DNA of 64,000 bases from Lytechinus variegatus (GCF_018143015.1 NC_054747.1:1797736-1861735), one strand, 5' to 3'; positions 23,801-35,880 are shown, numbered from the stretch's first letter. Translations and numbers: made by a program. Notes: a model not told the origin generated them from the letters alone.

Positions 23801-24657
23801 CCTCAAGGGGTTAATAAAATACCAAAGAAAGAATGTTACTTTTGTTTCACCTGAATTACGCTGTATTCTCTTGCCTTATTTTTCGTTCGTATTTCTTTTT
23901 TTTTTATGGGGGGGGGGGGGGGGTGTCGAGGCTCTTTGTTTCATTGTAATTTGAACATTACATTCAACGTTATATTCAAGCATCAGCCATTTGTCTTTCT
24001 CGAAAAGAAATTGAATAAATCATTAAACAAATCATTATCCACTCCCTGTTTCACTGTTTCTATTTGTACTGAGAAAGTCGTGTGCTTCTCGCGCTTGTAA
24101 TCGATTCCACCGGTGATTTTTCTCAATTTTCAGGGGACTTCCCGCAAACGACCGACTTTTTCAGTAGAGGCGGGCACTCTTTCGCCAGTCAAATAGTTCT
24201 TAAAAGTTAAGCGATATTTCTTAGCAATTTGGACGAAGGAGGTTCTGTGATTGTCCTTTCTGGAATCACTGTTGGACGGTGAATCGAATGCATACCCTTT
24301 GGTCAATCAGCTGTATCAAATTTAAAAATCTTTGGAATGAATGAATGAAATTGTCATTTACCCCGTATCTACCCTGTACCTGGTTGACAATGTACGTCGT
24401 CCAGAAAGGCCTTGCCAAAGGGATACTTTTTAACTTTTGAAGCTTGATATCATTTCTATAAAGAACGGTTGGTCATTGTTTTTGCCCAGGTTTGTTAGAG
24501 ACAATAGCTCGCCGGAATGTGTTAATATCTTCGTCCGATAACTATCGTCCTTTTAAAAGATATTGAGGTTGTTATAAGGTTAAACTCTTTGAAATGCCTC
24601 ACTGTTTTTCTTTATTAAAATTTAAAGTATACATGTTTCAGAAAACGTCAACTCGGT

Positions 24658-24845
24658 ATCGCTTCTCGGCCTTTTGGCTAAGATCATGTGTAGTATCTGT
24701 TCTTTTCAGCTTAATATCTGAAACGCGACTCACCGAGTCGCTTGTATATTAAACTGATTTTTGAACTTAGGCCATGGAATAGGGGCTTGCTCCGTCCTGG
24801 CCACGGGTTGGCCCGGTATTGCAGTACCTCCGGGATCGGCCCACC
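24658..24845 (+). ncRNA. RNU2: U2 snRNA gene, copy 15
   Basis: RNA matches copy 1. G-tract of 12, tggggtcg. Period 1045. Confidence 0.98.
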
Positions 24846-25702
24846 CCTCAAGGGGTTAATAAAATACCAAAGAAAGAATGTTACTTTTGTTTCACCTGAA
24901 TTACGCTGTATTCTCTTGCCTTATTTTTCGTTCGTATTTCTTTCTTTTTTTATGGGGGGGGGGGGTGGGGTCGAGGCTCTTTGTTTCATTGTAATTTGAA
25001 CATTACATTCAACGTTATATTCAAGCATCAGCCATTTGTCTTTCTCGAAAAGAAATTGAATAAATCATTAAACAAATCATTATCCACTACCTGTTTCACT
25101 GTTTCTATTTGTACTGAGAAAGTCGTGTGCTTCTCGCGCTTGTAATCGATTCCACCGGTGATTTTTCTCAATTTTCAGGGGACTTCCCGCAAACGACCGA
25201 CTTTTTCAGTAGAGGCGGGCACTCTTTCGCCAGTCAAATAGTTCTTAAAAGTTAAGCGATATTTCTTAGCAATTTGGACGAAGGAGGTTCTGTGATTGTC
25301 CTTTCTGGAATCACTGTTGGACGGTGAATCGAATGCATACCCTTTGGTCAATCAGCTGTATCAAATTTAAAAATCTTTGGAATGAATGAATGAAATTGTC
25401 ATTTACCCCGTATCTACCCTGTACCTGGTTGACAATGTACGTCGTCCAGAAAGGCCTTGCCAAAGAGATACTTTTTAACTTTTGATGCTTGATATCATTT
25501 CTATAAAGAACGGTTGGTCATTGTTTTTGCCCAGGTTTGTTAGAGACAATAGCTCGCCGGAATGTGTTAATATCTTCGTCCGATAACTATCGTCCTTTTA
25601 AAAGATATTGAGGTTGTTATAAGGTTAAACTCTTTGAAATGCCTCACTGTTTTTCTTTATTAAAATTTAAAGTATACATGTTTCAGAAAACGTCAACTCG
25701 GT

Positions 25703-25890
25703 ATCGCTTCTCGGCCTTTTGGCTAAGATCATGTGTAGTATCTGTTCTTTTCAGCTTAATATCTGAAACGCGACTCACCGAGTCGCTTGTATATTAAACT
25801 GATTTTTGAACTTAGGCCATGGAATAGGGGCTTGCTCCGTCCTGGCCACGGGTTGGCCCGGTATTGCAGTACCTCCGGGATCGGCCCACC
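25703..25890 (+). ncRNA. RNU2: U2 snRNA gene, copy 16
   Basis: RNA matches copy 1. G-tract of 14, tggggtcg. The spacer has tcgaaagaaatt, one A fewer, shared with the next unit. Period 1045. Confidence 0.98.
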
Positions 25891-26747
25891 CCTCAAGGGG
25901 TTAATAAAATACCAAAGAAAGAATGTTACTTTTGTTTCACCTGAATTACGCTGTATTCTCTTGCCTTATTTTTCGTTCGTATTTCTTTCTTTTTTTATGG
26001 GGGGGGGGGGGGTGGGGTCGAGGCTCTTTGTTTCATTGTAATTTGAACATTACATTCAACGTTATATTCAAGCATCAGCCATTTGTCTTTCTCGAAAGAA
26101 ATTGAATAAATCATTAAACAAATCATTATCCACTACCTGTTTCACTGTTTCTATTTGTACTGAGAAAGTCGTGTGCTTCTCGCGCTTGTAATCGATTCCA
26201 CCGGTGATTTTTCTCAATTTTCAGGGGACTTCCCGCAAACGACCGACTTTTTCAGTAGAGGCGGGCACTCTTTCGCCAGTCAAATAGTTCTTAAAAGTTA
26301 AGCGATATTTCTTAGCAATTTGGACGAAGGAGGTTCTGTGATTGTCCTTTCTGGAATCACTGTTGGACGGTGAATCGAATGCATACCCTTTGGTCAATCA
26401 GCTGTATCAAATTTAAAAATCTTTGGAATGAATGAATGAAATTGTCATTTACCCCGTATCTACCCTGTACCTGGTTGACAATGTACGTCGTCCAGAAGGC
26501 CTTGCCAAAGGGATACTTTTTAACTTTTGATGCTTGATATCATTTCTATAAAGAACGGTTGGTCATTGTTTTTGCCCAGGTTTGTTAGAGACAATAGCTC
26601 GCCGGAATGTGTTAATATCTTCGTCCGATAACTATCGTCCTTTTAAAAGATATTGAGGTTGTTATAAGGTTAAACTCTTTGAAATGCCTCACTGTTTTTC
26701 TTTATTAAAATTTAAAGTATACATGTTTCAGAAAACGTCAACTCGGT

Positions 26748-26935
26748 ATCGCTTCTCGGCCTTTTGGCTAAGATCATGTGTAGTATCTGTTCTTTTCAGC
26801 TTAATATCTGAAACGCGACTCACCGAGTCGCTTGTATATTAAACTGATTTTTGAACTTAGGCCATGGAATAGGGGCTTGCTCCGTCCTGGCCACGGGTTG
26901 GCCCGGTATTGCAGTACCTCCGGGATCGGCCCACC
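26748..26935 (+). ncRNA. RNU2: U2 snRNA gene, copy 17
   Basis: RNA matches copy 1. G-tract of 10, tggtgtcg. The spacer shares tcgaaagaaatt with copy 16 and cttccgtaaacg with copy 12. Period 1039. Confidence 0.98.
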
Positions 26936-27786
26936 CCTCAAGGGGTTAATAAAATACCAAAGAAAGAATGTTACTTTTGTTTCACCTGAATTACGCTGTA
27001 TTCTCTTGCCTTATTTTTCGTTCGTATTTCTTTCTTTTTTATGGGGGGGGGGTGGTGTCGAGGCTCTTTGTTTCATTGTAATTTGAACATTACATTCAAC
27101 GTTATATTCAAGCATCAGCCATTTGTCTTTCTCGAAAGAAATTGAATAAATCATTAAACAAATCATTATCCACTACCTGTTTCACTGTTTCTATTTGTAC
27201 TGAGAAAGTCGTGTGCTTCTCGCGCTTGTAATCGATTCCACCGGTGATTTTTCTCAATTTTCAGGGGACTTCCGTAAACGACCGACTTTTTCAGTAGAGG
27301 CGGGCACTCTTTCGCCAGTCAAATAGTTCTTAAAGTTAAGCGATATTTCTTAGCAATTTGGACGAAGGAGGTTCTGTGATTGTCCTTTCTGGAATCACTG
27401 TTGGACGGTGAATCGAATGCATACCCTTTGGTCAATCAGCTGTATCAAATTTAAAAATCTTTGGAATGAATGAATGAAATTGTCATTTACCCCGTATCTA
27501 CCCTGTACCTGGTTGACAATGTACGTCGTCCAGAAAGGCCTTGCCAAAGAGATACTTTTTAACTTTTGATGCTTGATATCATTTCTATAAAGAACGGTTG
27601 GTCATTGTTTTTGCCCAGGTTTGTTAGAGACAATAGCTCGCCGGAATGTGTTAATATCTTCGTCCGATAACTATCGTCCTTTTAAAAGATATTGAGGTTG
27701 TTATAAGGTTAAACTCTTTGAAATGCCTCACTGTTTTTCTTTATTAAAATTTAAAGTATACATGTTTCAGAAAACGGCAAACCGGT

Positions 27787-27973
27787 ATCGCTTCTCGGCC
27801 TTTTGGCTAAGATCATGTGTAGTATCTGTTCTTTTCAGCTTAATATCTGAAACGCGACTCACCGAGTCGCTTGTATATTAAACTGATTTTTGAACTTAGG
27901 CCATGGAAAGGGGCTTGCTCCGTCCTGGCCACGGGTTGGCCCGGTATTGCAGTACCTCCGGGATCGGCCCACC
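27787..27973 (+). ncRNA. RNU2: U2 snRNA gene, copy 18
   Basis: One T is missing in stem-loop III (ggaaaggggc for ggaataggggc), giving 187 bases. The bases just before the start differ from all other copies, and the spacer has several further private changes (ttgttcacc, aagtgatattttt). It is the first of the more divergent right-hand group. Period 1039. Confidence 0.95.
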
Positions 27974-28825
27974 CTCAAGGGGTTAATAAAATACCAAAGA
28001 AAGAATGTTACTTTTGTTCACCTGAATTACGCTGTATTCTCTTGCCTTATTTTTCGTTCGTATTCTTTCTTTTTTATGGGGGGGGGGGTGGTGTCGAGGC
28101 TCTTTGTTTCATTGTAATTTGAACATTACATTCAACGTTATATTCAAGCATCAGCCATTTGTCTTTCTCGAAAAGAAATTGAATAAATCATTAAACAAAT
28201 CATTATCCACTACCTGTTTCACTGTTTCTATTTGTACTGAGAAAGTCGTGTGCTTCTCGCGCTTGTAATCGATTCCACCGGTGATTTTTCTCAATTTTCA
28301 GGGGACTTCCCGCAAACGACCGACTTTTTCAGTAGAGGCGGGCACTCTTTCGCCAGTCAAATAGTTCTTAAAAGTTAAGTGATATTTTTAGCGATTTGGA
28401 CGAAGGAGGTTCTGTGATTGTCCTTTCTGGAATCACTGTTGGACGGTGAATCGAATGCATACCCTTTGGTCAATCAGCTGTATCAAATTTAAAAATCTTT
28501 GGAATGAATGAATGAAATTGTCATTTACCCCGTATCTACCCTGTACCTGGTTGACAATGTACGTCGTCCAGAAAGGCCTTGCCAAAGAGATACTTTTTAA
28601 CTTTTGATGCTTGATATCATTTCTATAAAGAACGGTTGGTCATTGTTTTTGCCCAGGTTTGTTAGAGACAATAGCTCGCCGGAATGTGTTAATATCTTCG
28701 TCCGATAACTATCGTCCTTTTAAAAGATATTGAGGTTGTTATAAGGTTAAACTCTTTGAAATGCCTCACTGTTTTTCTTTTATTGAAATTTAAAGTATAC
28801 ATGTTTCAGAAAACGTCAACTCGGT

Positions 28826-29013
28826 ATCGCTTCTCGGCCTTTTGGCTAAGATCATGTGTAGTATCTGTTCTTTTCAGCTTAATATCTGAAACGCGACTCA
28901 CCGAGTCGCTTGTATATTAAACTGATTTTTGAACTTAGGCCATGGAATAGGGGCTTGCTCCGTCCTGGCCACGGGTTGGCCCGGTATTGCAGTACCTCCG
29001 GGATCGGCCCACC
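28826..29013 (+). ncRNA. RNU2: U2 snRNA gene, copy 19
   Basis: RNA matches copy 1; promoter carries attgaaat. Longest G-tract, 19, running into tcg as in copy 7. The spacer has cgtaaacg...ctgtttcag, shared with copies 20 and 21. Period 1042. Confidence 0.98.
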
Positions 29014-29867
29014 CCTCAAGGGGTTAATAAAATACCAAAGAAAGAATGTTACTTTTGTTTCACCTGAATTACGCTGTATTCTCTTGCCTTATTTTTCGTT
29101 CGTATTTCTTTCTTTTTTATGGGGGGGGGGGGGGGGGGGTCGAGGCTCTTTGTTTCATTGTAATTTGAACATTACATTCAACGTTATATTCAAGCATCAG
29201 CCATTTGTCTTTCTCGAAAAGAAATTGAATAAATCATTAAACAAATCATTATCCACTACCTGTTTCACTGTTTCTATTTGTACTGAGAAAGTCGTGTGCT
29301 TCTCGCGCTTGTAATCGATTCCACCGGTGATTTTTCTCAATTTTCAGGGGACTTCCCGTAAACGACGACTGTTTCAGTAGAGGCGGGCACTCTTTCGCCA
29401 GTCAAATAGTTCTTAAAAGTTAAGCGATATTTCTTAGCAATTTGGACGAAGGAGGTTCTGTGATTGTCCTTTCTGGAATCACTGTTGGACGGTGAATCGA
29501 ATGCATACCCTTTGGTCAATCAGCTGTATCAAATTTAAAAATCTTTGGAATGAATGAATGAAATTGTCATTTACCGTATCTACCCTGTACCTGGTTGACA
29601 ATGTACGTCGTCCAGAAGGCCTTGCCAAAGGGATACTTTTTAACTTTTGAAGCTTGATATCATTTCTATAAAGAACGGTTGGTCATTGTTTTTGCCCAGG
29701 TTTGTTAGAGACAATAGCTCGCCGGAATGTGTTAATATCTTCGTCCGATAACTATCGTCCTTTTAAAAGATATTGAGGTTGTTATAAGGTTAAACTCTTT
29801 GAAATGCCTCACTGTTTTTCTTTATTAAAATTTAAAGTATACATGTTTCAGAAAACGTCAACTCGGT

Positions 29868-30053
29868 ATCGCTTCTCGGCCTTTTGGCTAAGATCATGTG
29901 TAGTATCTGTTCTTTTCAGCTTAATATCTGAAACGCGACTCACCGAGTCGCTTGTATATTAAACTGATTTTTGAACTTAGGCCATGGAATAGGGGCTTGC
30001 TCCGTCCTGGCCACGGGTTGGCCGGTATTGCAGTACCTCGGGATCGGCCCCCC
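29868..30053 (+). ncRNA. RNU2: U2 snRNA gene, copy 20, changed in stem-loop IV
   Basis: Two single-base losses (ggccgg and acctcggg) and an A-to-C change near the 3' end, all in stem-loop IV or just after. Stem IV, which carries U2 A'/B'' protein binding, would be weakened. It could be a damaged gene or consensus error. G-tract of 11. Period 1040. Confidence 0.9.
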
Positions 30054-30907
30054 CCTCAAGGGGTTAATAAAATACCAAAGAAAGAATGTTACTTTTGTTT
30101 CACCTGAATTACGCTGTATTCTCTTGCCTTATTTTTCGTTCGTATTTCTTTCTTTTTTTATGGGGGGGGGGGTGGTGTCGAGGCTCTTTGTTTCATTGTA
30201 ATTTGAACATTACATTCAACGTTATATTCAAGCATCAGCCATTTGTCTTTCTCGAAAAGAAATTGAATAAATCATTAAACAAATCATTATCCACTACCTG
30301 TTTCACTGTTTCTATTTGTACTGAGAAAGTCGTGTGCTTCTCGCGCTTGTAATCGATTCCACCGGTGATTTTTCTCAATTTTCAGGGGACTTCCCGTAAA
30401 CGACCGACTGTTTCAGTAGAGGCGGGCACTCTTTCGCAGTCAAATAGTTCTTAAAAGTTAAGCGATATTTCTTAGCAATTTGGACGAAGGAGGTTCTGTG
30501 ATTGTCCTTTCTGGAATCACTGTTGGACGGTGAATCGAATGCATACCCTTTGGTCAATCAGCTGTATCAAATTTAAAAATCTTTGGAATGAATGAATGAA
30601 ATTGTCATTTACCCCGTATCTACCTGTACCTGGTTGACAATGTACGTCGTCCAGAAAGGCCTTGCCAAAGAGATACTTTTTAACATTTGATGCTTGATAT
30701 CATTTCTATAAAGAAACGGTTGGTCATTGTTTTTGCCCAGGTTTGTTAGAGACAATAGCTCGCCGGAATGTGTTAATATCTTCGTCCGATAACTATCGTC
30801 TTTTAAAAGATATTGAGGTTGTTATAAGGTTAAACTCTTTGAAATGCCTCACTGTTTTTCTTTATTAAAATTTAAAGTATACATGTTTCAGAAAACGTCA
30901 ACTCGGT

Positions 30908-31094
30908 ATCGCTTCTCGGCCTTTTGGCTAAGATCATGTGTAGTATCTGTTCTTTTCAGCTTAATATCTGAAACGCGACTCACCGAGTCGCTTGTATATT
31001 AAACTGATTTTTGAACTTAGGCCATGGAATAGGGGCTTGCTCCGTCCTGGCACGGGTTGGCCGGGTATTGCAGTACCTCCGGGATCGGCCCACC
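30908..31094 (+). ncRNA. RNU2: U2 snRNA gene, copy 21, changed in 3' half
   Basis: One C is lost between stem-loops III and IV (tggcacggg) and ggcccgg reads ggccggg. The spacer carries many private single-base changes. G-tract of 13. Period 1038. Confidence 0.9.
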
Positions 31095-31945
31095 CCTCAA
31101 GGGGTTAATAAAATACCAAAGAAAGAATGTTACTTTTGTTTCACCTGAATTACGCTGTATTCTCTTGCCTTATTTTTCGTTCGTATTTCTTCTTTTTTTA
31201 TGGGGGGGGGGGGGTGTCGAGGCTCTTTGTTTCATTGTAATTTGAACATTACATTCAACGTTATATTCAAGCATCAGCCATTTGTCTTTCTCGAAAAGAA
31301 ATTGAATAAATCATTAAACAAATCATTATCCACTACCTGTTTCACTGTTTCTATTTGTACTGAGAAAGTCGTGTGCTTCTCGTGCTTGTAATCGATTCCA
31401 CGGTGATTTTTCTCAATTTTCAGGGGACTTCCCGTAAACGACCGACTGTTTCAGTAGAGGCGGGGCACTCTTTCGCCAGTCAAATAGTTCTTAAAAGTTA
31501 AGCGATATTTCTTAGCAATTTGGACGAAGGAGGTTCTGTGATTGTCCTTTCTGGAATCACTGTTGGACGGTGAATCGAATGCATACCCTTTGGTCAATCA
31601 GCTGTATCAAATTTAAAAATCTTTGGAATGAATGAATGAAATTGTCATTTCCCCGTATCTACCCTGTACCTGGTTGACAATGTACGTCGTCCAGAAGGCC
31701 TTGCCAAAGGGATACTTTTTAACTTTTGAAGCTTGATATCATTTCTATAAGAACGGTTGGTCATTGATTTTGCCCAGGTTTGTTAGGGACAATAGCTCGC
31801 CGGAATGTGTTAATATCTTCGTCCGATAACTATCGTCCTTTTAAAAGATATTGAGGTTGTTATAAGGTTAAACTCTTTGAAATGCCTCACTGTTTTTCTT
31901 TATTAGAATTTAAAGTATACATGTTTCAGAAAACGTCAACTCGGT

Positions 31946-32132
31946 ATCGCTTCTCGGCCTTTTGGCTAAGATCATGTGTAGTATCTGTTCTTTTCAGCTT
32001 AATATCTGAAACGCGACTCACCGCGTCGCTTGTATATTAAACTGATTTTTGAACTTAGGCCATGGAATAGGGGCTTGCTCCGTCCTGGCCACGGGTGGCC
32101 CGGTATTGCAGTACCTCCGGGATCGGCCCACC
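31946..32132 (+). ncRNA. RNU2: U2 snRNA gene, copy 22, last of array
   Basis: Stem IIb has gcgtcgc for gagtcgc, breaking one pair, and one T is lost before stem-loop IV (gggtggcc). The spacer after it returns to the majority form (cgcaaacgaccgactttttc) and stops at 32669. G-tract of 10. Confidence 0.92.
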
Positions 32133-32669
32133 CCTCAAGGGGTTAATAAAATACCAAAGAAAGAATGTTACTTTTGTTTCACCTGAATTACGCTGTATTC
32201 TCTTGCCTTATTTTTCGTTCGTATTTCTTTCTTTTTTTATGGGGGGGGGGTGGTGTCGAGGCTCTTTGTTTCATTGTAATTTGAACATTACATTCAACGT
32301 TATATTCAAGCATCAGCCATTTGTCTTTCTCGAAAAGAAATTGAATAAATCATTAAACAAATCATTATCCACTACCTGTTTCACTGTTTCTATTTGTACT
32401 GAGAAAGTCGTGTGCTTCTCGCGCTTGTAATCGATTCCACCGGTGATTTTTCTCAATTTTCAGGGGACTTCCCGCAAACGACCGACTTTTTCAGTAGAGG
32501 CGGGCACTCTTTCGCCAGTCAAATAGTTCTTAAAAGTTAAGCGATATTTCTTAGCAATTTGGACGAAGGAGGTTCTGTGATTGTCCTTTCTGGAATCACT
32601 GTTGGACGGTGAATCGAATGCATACCCTTTGGTCAATCAGCTGTATCAAATTTAAAAATCTTTGGAATG

Positions 32670-34100
32670 GGTTGGGTCGAATGAATATCTTACTATTGAA
32701 CTGTAATTCGGCACCCATCAGACCCCCGTTCAAACGAGTTTGTGTATGTATACGTGTACGTGTACATACGTTCGTAATCTCCACAGCATGCAATTAGTGA
32801 TTGCAGCAGTGAAGGCTGAAGCTCCGCCATGTTTTGTTCGTTAGACCTAAATGCTGTTTATTTTGTTCGCTGTCCTGTTTGTGTGTTTACAGACCACTTT
32901 GACGATATAATTTTCATTCATTCAGGTCAACTTTAAGCTTAGGTTTGTGGGAAGTTTTTCAACACGCCATTATAAACTGCCTCGAATTCGATGGATCTAG
33001 ATTCATCCTGAATTTACAATACATTCCCACGTATACATTTTCGTGTTGCATGTCTGCCAGTATTGTAACATATACAGCTATAAGGCAGTAAGGGTGATGT
33101 GGTTGTATGATGAATGTTGGGCTACCGATCCTTCGGAAGCATTATATCTGTCTGCCAATACTTTTGTTGAATGTTTAATATCTACAGTTAGTCGGGCAGT
33201 TTCAGCTTTGACTAAAACTGTATTATGTCATATCACGAACACAGGCGATGGTTAGAGGGGGTGGGGGGGGGGGGGAGTGTCGAAGGGGCGTGCGCTCTGA
33301 TTTTGCTTAGCGGCAAGAACAAAAAAAAGATGGGGGGGGGGATAAACAAGACGAATAATAAGATAAGGGGAATACTTGGGGGGGGGGGAATATTTCATGT
33401 CAGAAAGTGACCACAAAGTGAAGTATCTTTGCATTGTCCAATTCTTAGCATTTTAATCGTGTGAATGATATTTTCACATAGTTCCACTTTGTGTACCCTC
33501 TGTGTCACATGCCCTATGTGGAACTGTATTCTTTCGAGCAGGGCGAGAAGAGGGGGGGGGGGGGGGGCTGGGGTGAGTGGCATGGTCAAAGCACTAGGGC
33601 TGTTCATGATATTTTAACGTCACCATCCTAAAGTCGTTATCATTGATTGAACTCTGGACAAAATGTGCATCCTTTAGAACTTCCCCCATGTTGCCTAAAG
33701 GTCCACACTGCAAAATACCAGTGTTTTATTTTAACACCAGTCTAATATGGAATAACACCAGAGAATGGTTGAAAACAACACCAATTAAAGAATGACCAAA
33801 TATTGGTTTTAAACTGATAAGTAGGCCACGGGGGGGGGGCGGGGGAAGGCAAGCTGGTCCGTCCCTCCTTTTGAGAGTCACAATCAAAATTTATAATATA
33901 AAATGCCGTTAATCCGAGTTGTGCCCCCCCCCTTGAAACTGAAGATCTTTTTTCGCTTGCTTGTCATTTTTTTTCTATTGGAAATCCTGGATCCGCTATT
34001 GTTTAGCCTAAATGCCTATCTGGCGTTATATAGCATAAAGCCTGTTTCAACATACATTCTGATTCATTAATTCTATTTACACTGATTCTCCATTCACCAG
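32670..34100. other. Right flank of array; weak exon candidate
   Basis: Non-repeat DNA starts here. At 32849 a plus-strand frame reads MLFILFAVLFVCLQTTLTI, hydrophobic like a signal peptide. At about 33043-33200 another reads VCQYCNIYSYKAV...DECWATDPSEA...FVEC, with a CxxC start and cysteine spacing loosely like the first half of a Ly6 domain. Neither has splice sites that fit the damaged Ly6 locus downstream, so neither is called a gene. At about 33715-33800 a cactgcaaaataccagtgtt block looks like one end of a foldback repeat. Confidence 0.35.
33237..33575. repeat. Cluster of poly-G runs
   Basis: At least four separate G runs of 8 to 17 bases at about 33260-33275, 33332-33341, 33379-33388 and 33551-33568, with A-rich spacers. 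Like the G-tracts in the U2 units, they would be error-prone in sequencing. Confidence 0.75.
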
Positions 34101-34349
34101 GATCATGTCAGCTGTGTTACTCGTGTCTAATCCAGGGTTAATACCATGAGGATCGGAGGACTTGAGCGAATGCGGTACGGTCAACTGTAACGCATTTGGT
34201 GGGTGTGCCGAACTTGAGCTCAGTGCAGTTTATACCACCAAAGGGGTAAGATCGCACCTCGTATTGTTTGTCATCAGTTATTTCATAGTTAGCGAAAGAA
34301 TCATGAGTAATGCAACTAAATTTAAATTGCCAACAAGTTCATATTTATT

Positions 34350-34475
34350 TTAATATGTATGTTTATTATGTATATCATTTAATTAATTTGTTTCTGTTTG
34401 TGTTTCATTGTATAATTTTGAGAACAATCCAACATGTTTGTGATTATTTCAATAAATTTGAATTGAATTGAATTA
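34350..34475 (+). mobile_element. LINE 3' tail
   Basis: A/T-rich 3' end finishing in aataaatttgaattgaattg, a pentanucleotide (TTGAA) tail typical of CR1-type non-LTR elements. It lies in the intron of the damaged Ly6 locus. No coding part is retained. Confidence 0.45.
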
Positions 34476-35439
34476 TATCATAAATTTCACCCCCCCCCCT
34501 TCGTCACCTTCCTGCCCAAGGTTGCCAAGAAATTTTCATGGTGGAAAACTTTTCACGGAATGAACGGGAATTTCGTTTAATTTTCAAAATTTACGGGTTT
34601 TTTTTCCAGTAACTGTGCTGTTTCACCTGACCCAAGACCCTTTTATATTACGTTTTATTTATATTTTGAAAATATAACAATATAAAAAGTGCATCCAACA
34701 TCTAAATGTATTTGCCTACAAAGGTTCATAAAAAGAAAATACATTTTGACAATAAAACATGTAATAGAGCAGATGAGATTGTAGGAAAAAAAACCCAAAA
34801 TATGAGCTATACTTTTTAACTGAATGATGGAGGGTAGTTAATGAATTATTACAGTAATTTGTCTTTAAAGTAACAATGAATTGTAAATAACACCTACATG
34901 TCAGAAAATGGAAAATGATAAAAAGATGCTAGAAGACATCCAGTAATTTCGTTAAATATTGAGACAATTGGTGAGTCGCTAAAGGATCACAGTCATGAAT
35001 AAAAAAAAAAGGTTGAATAAATTGAATCTTTTAATTTTTTAATAATATTTTTTTCAATTAAGACCGTATTGATAATGATATTGTGAATAGATAATTTTCA
35101 TGTCCCACAATATCACTTAATGAAAATTGCTTATTAATAAAAGCCAGTACAATAAATCCGTTATGTATTCCGTTACAATATATCAATAATACAAAGCCGA
35201 AATATCATTATTATGAATTGATTCAGTTGCCAAATGGATTGTTAATGACATTTTGTATAAGATAATTGGTATGTGCCAAAAATTATCCACTTGAAAAATA
35301 TCAATTCATTGAATCTATTACAATCAATATAAAATTCAGGAATCAATTACCAAATTGAGGATATAATTATACATATAAATATTTATGCATTTCCATTTTT
35401 TGCATTCTTTCTTCTCCTAATCTTCTTACTTCAACGCCT
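34476..35439. other. No feature seen
   Basis: Strongly A/T-rich DNA with two short stretches of C or A runs (34491-34500, 34785-34797). No exon is supported. Confidence 0.5.
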
Positions 35440-35880
35440 AATGTGCACGCTAACTCTGTCAAAACAAAATGGTGTAATCCTACCACTATTCTAAATGAAC
35501 TTTATTTGATACCTGTTTCTGATAGAATACATTATCGAATACTAAACCTATAAATCTCGGTAAACTATACTTCTTTCTTACATTTCTTCATTATTTCAGC
35601 AACAAAGATCTACATACTCTCTTCGTTCTGCAGCTGCTCTTTCCTATTAAGCCTATGTCATTCCTAATTCCAGCAGAAAACAGGCCGGTTTCAACTCCTT
35701 TCAATCTCTTGCCCCCCATCTTTGGAACAAACTCCTCCATCTCTCCGAAACCTCCCTTCTCTTGACCTCTTCAAAAGGCATCTCAAAACACACTCACATG
35801 ACCATAAACCTTAACTTTTCTTACGCCATCAGCAGCGCTTTGTATCCTCTGGAAATTAGCGCTTTAAGTCTAACTGTTAT
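35440..35880 (+). mobile_element. LINE fragment, end of reverse transcriptase region
   Basis: Plus-strand pieces read LNELYLIPVSDRIHYRIL near 35498, QQRSTYSLRSAAALSY near 35600, and APHLWNKLLHLSE then LLDLFKRHLKTHSH near 35710-35795. This is the C-terminal end common to CR1/L2/Jockey-type reverse transcriptases (usual form: LHWLPV, RSLRS, WNSLP, FKxxLKTHLF). The pieces lie in different frames and are interrupted by stops, so the copy is dead and 5'-truncated. It is followed by the ATT repeat at 35881. A related 3' end lies at 51111-51335. Confidence 0.72.

Larger units (their letters stand above)
9340..32669 (+). repeat. Tandem array of U2 snRNA repeat units
   Basis: Direct head-to-tail repeats of 1038-1050 bases, each made of a 188-base U2 gene and about 855 bases of spacer. 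Twenty-two full U2 genes are present. The spacer is nearly as conserved as the gene, the mark of concerted evolution. Most length variation sits in a poly-G run near +296; the rest is single-base indels. The left end is set by the assembly gap. The right end lies within ggaatgaatgaatg of the spacer, after which unique DNA begins at 32670. From memory, L. variegatus U2 genes were described as tandem units of about 1.1 kb; this matches. No second RNA gene was recognised in the spacer. Confidence 0.97.

Noticed and set aside
22036-30557. Minus-strand 60-residue frame starting MTKGYAFDSPSN in the spacer of several units
   Set aside because: Its end depends on single-base variants in the spacer and it is not kept open in most units; no splice or promoter signal supports it.
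10129-32430. Recurrent plus-strand frame of 60-138 residues starting MYIKLIFELRPWNRG in most U2 units
   Set aside because: It begins inside the U2 RNA and runs through the poly-G tract; its length and frame change with the G count and no start context is conserved. It is a by-product of the repeat.
32849-33255. Signal-peptide-like frame and CxxC frame as first exons of the damaged Ly6 locus
   Set aside because: Available donor and acceptor sites give phases that do not fit the exon at 34101, and the cysteine match is loose.
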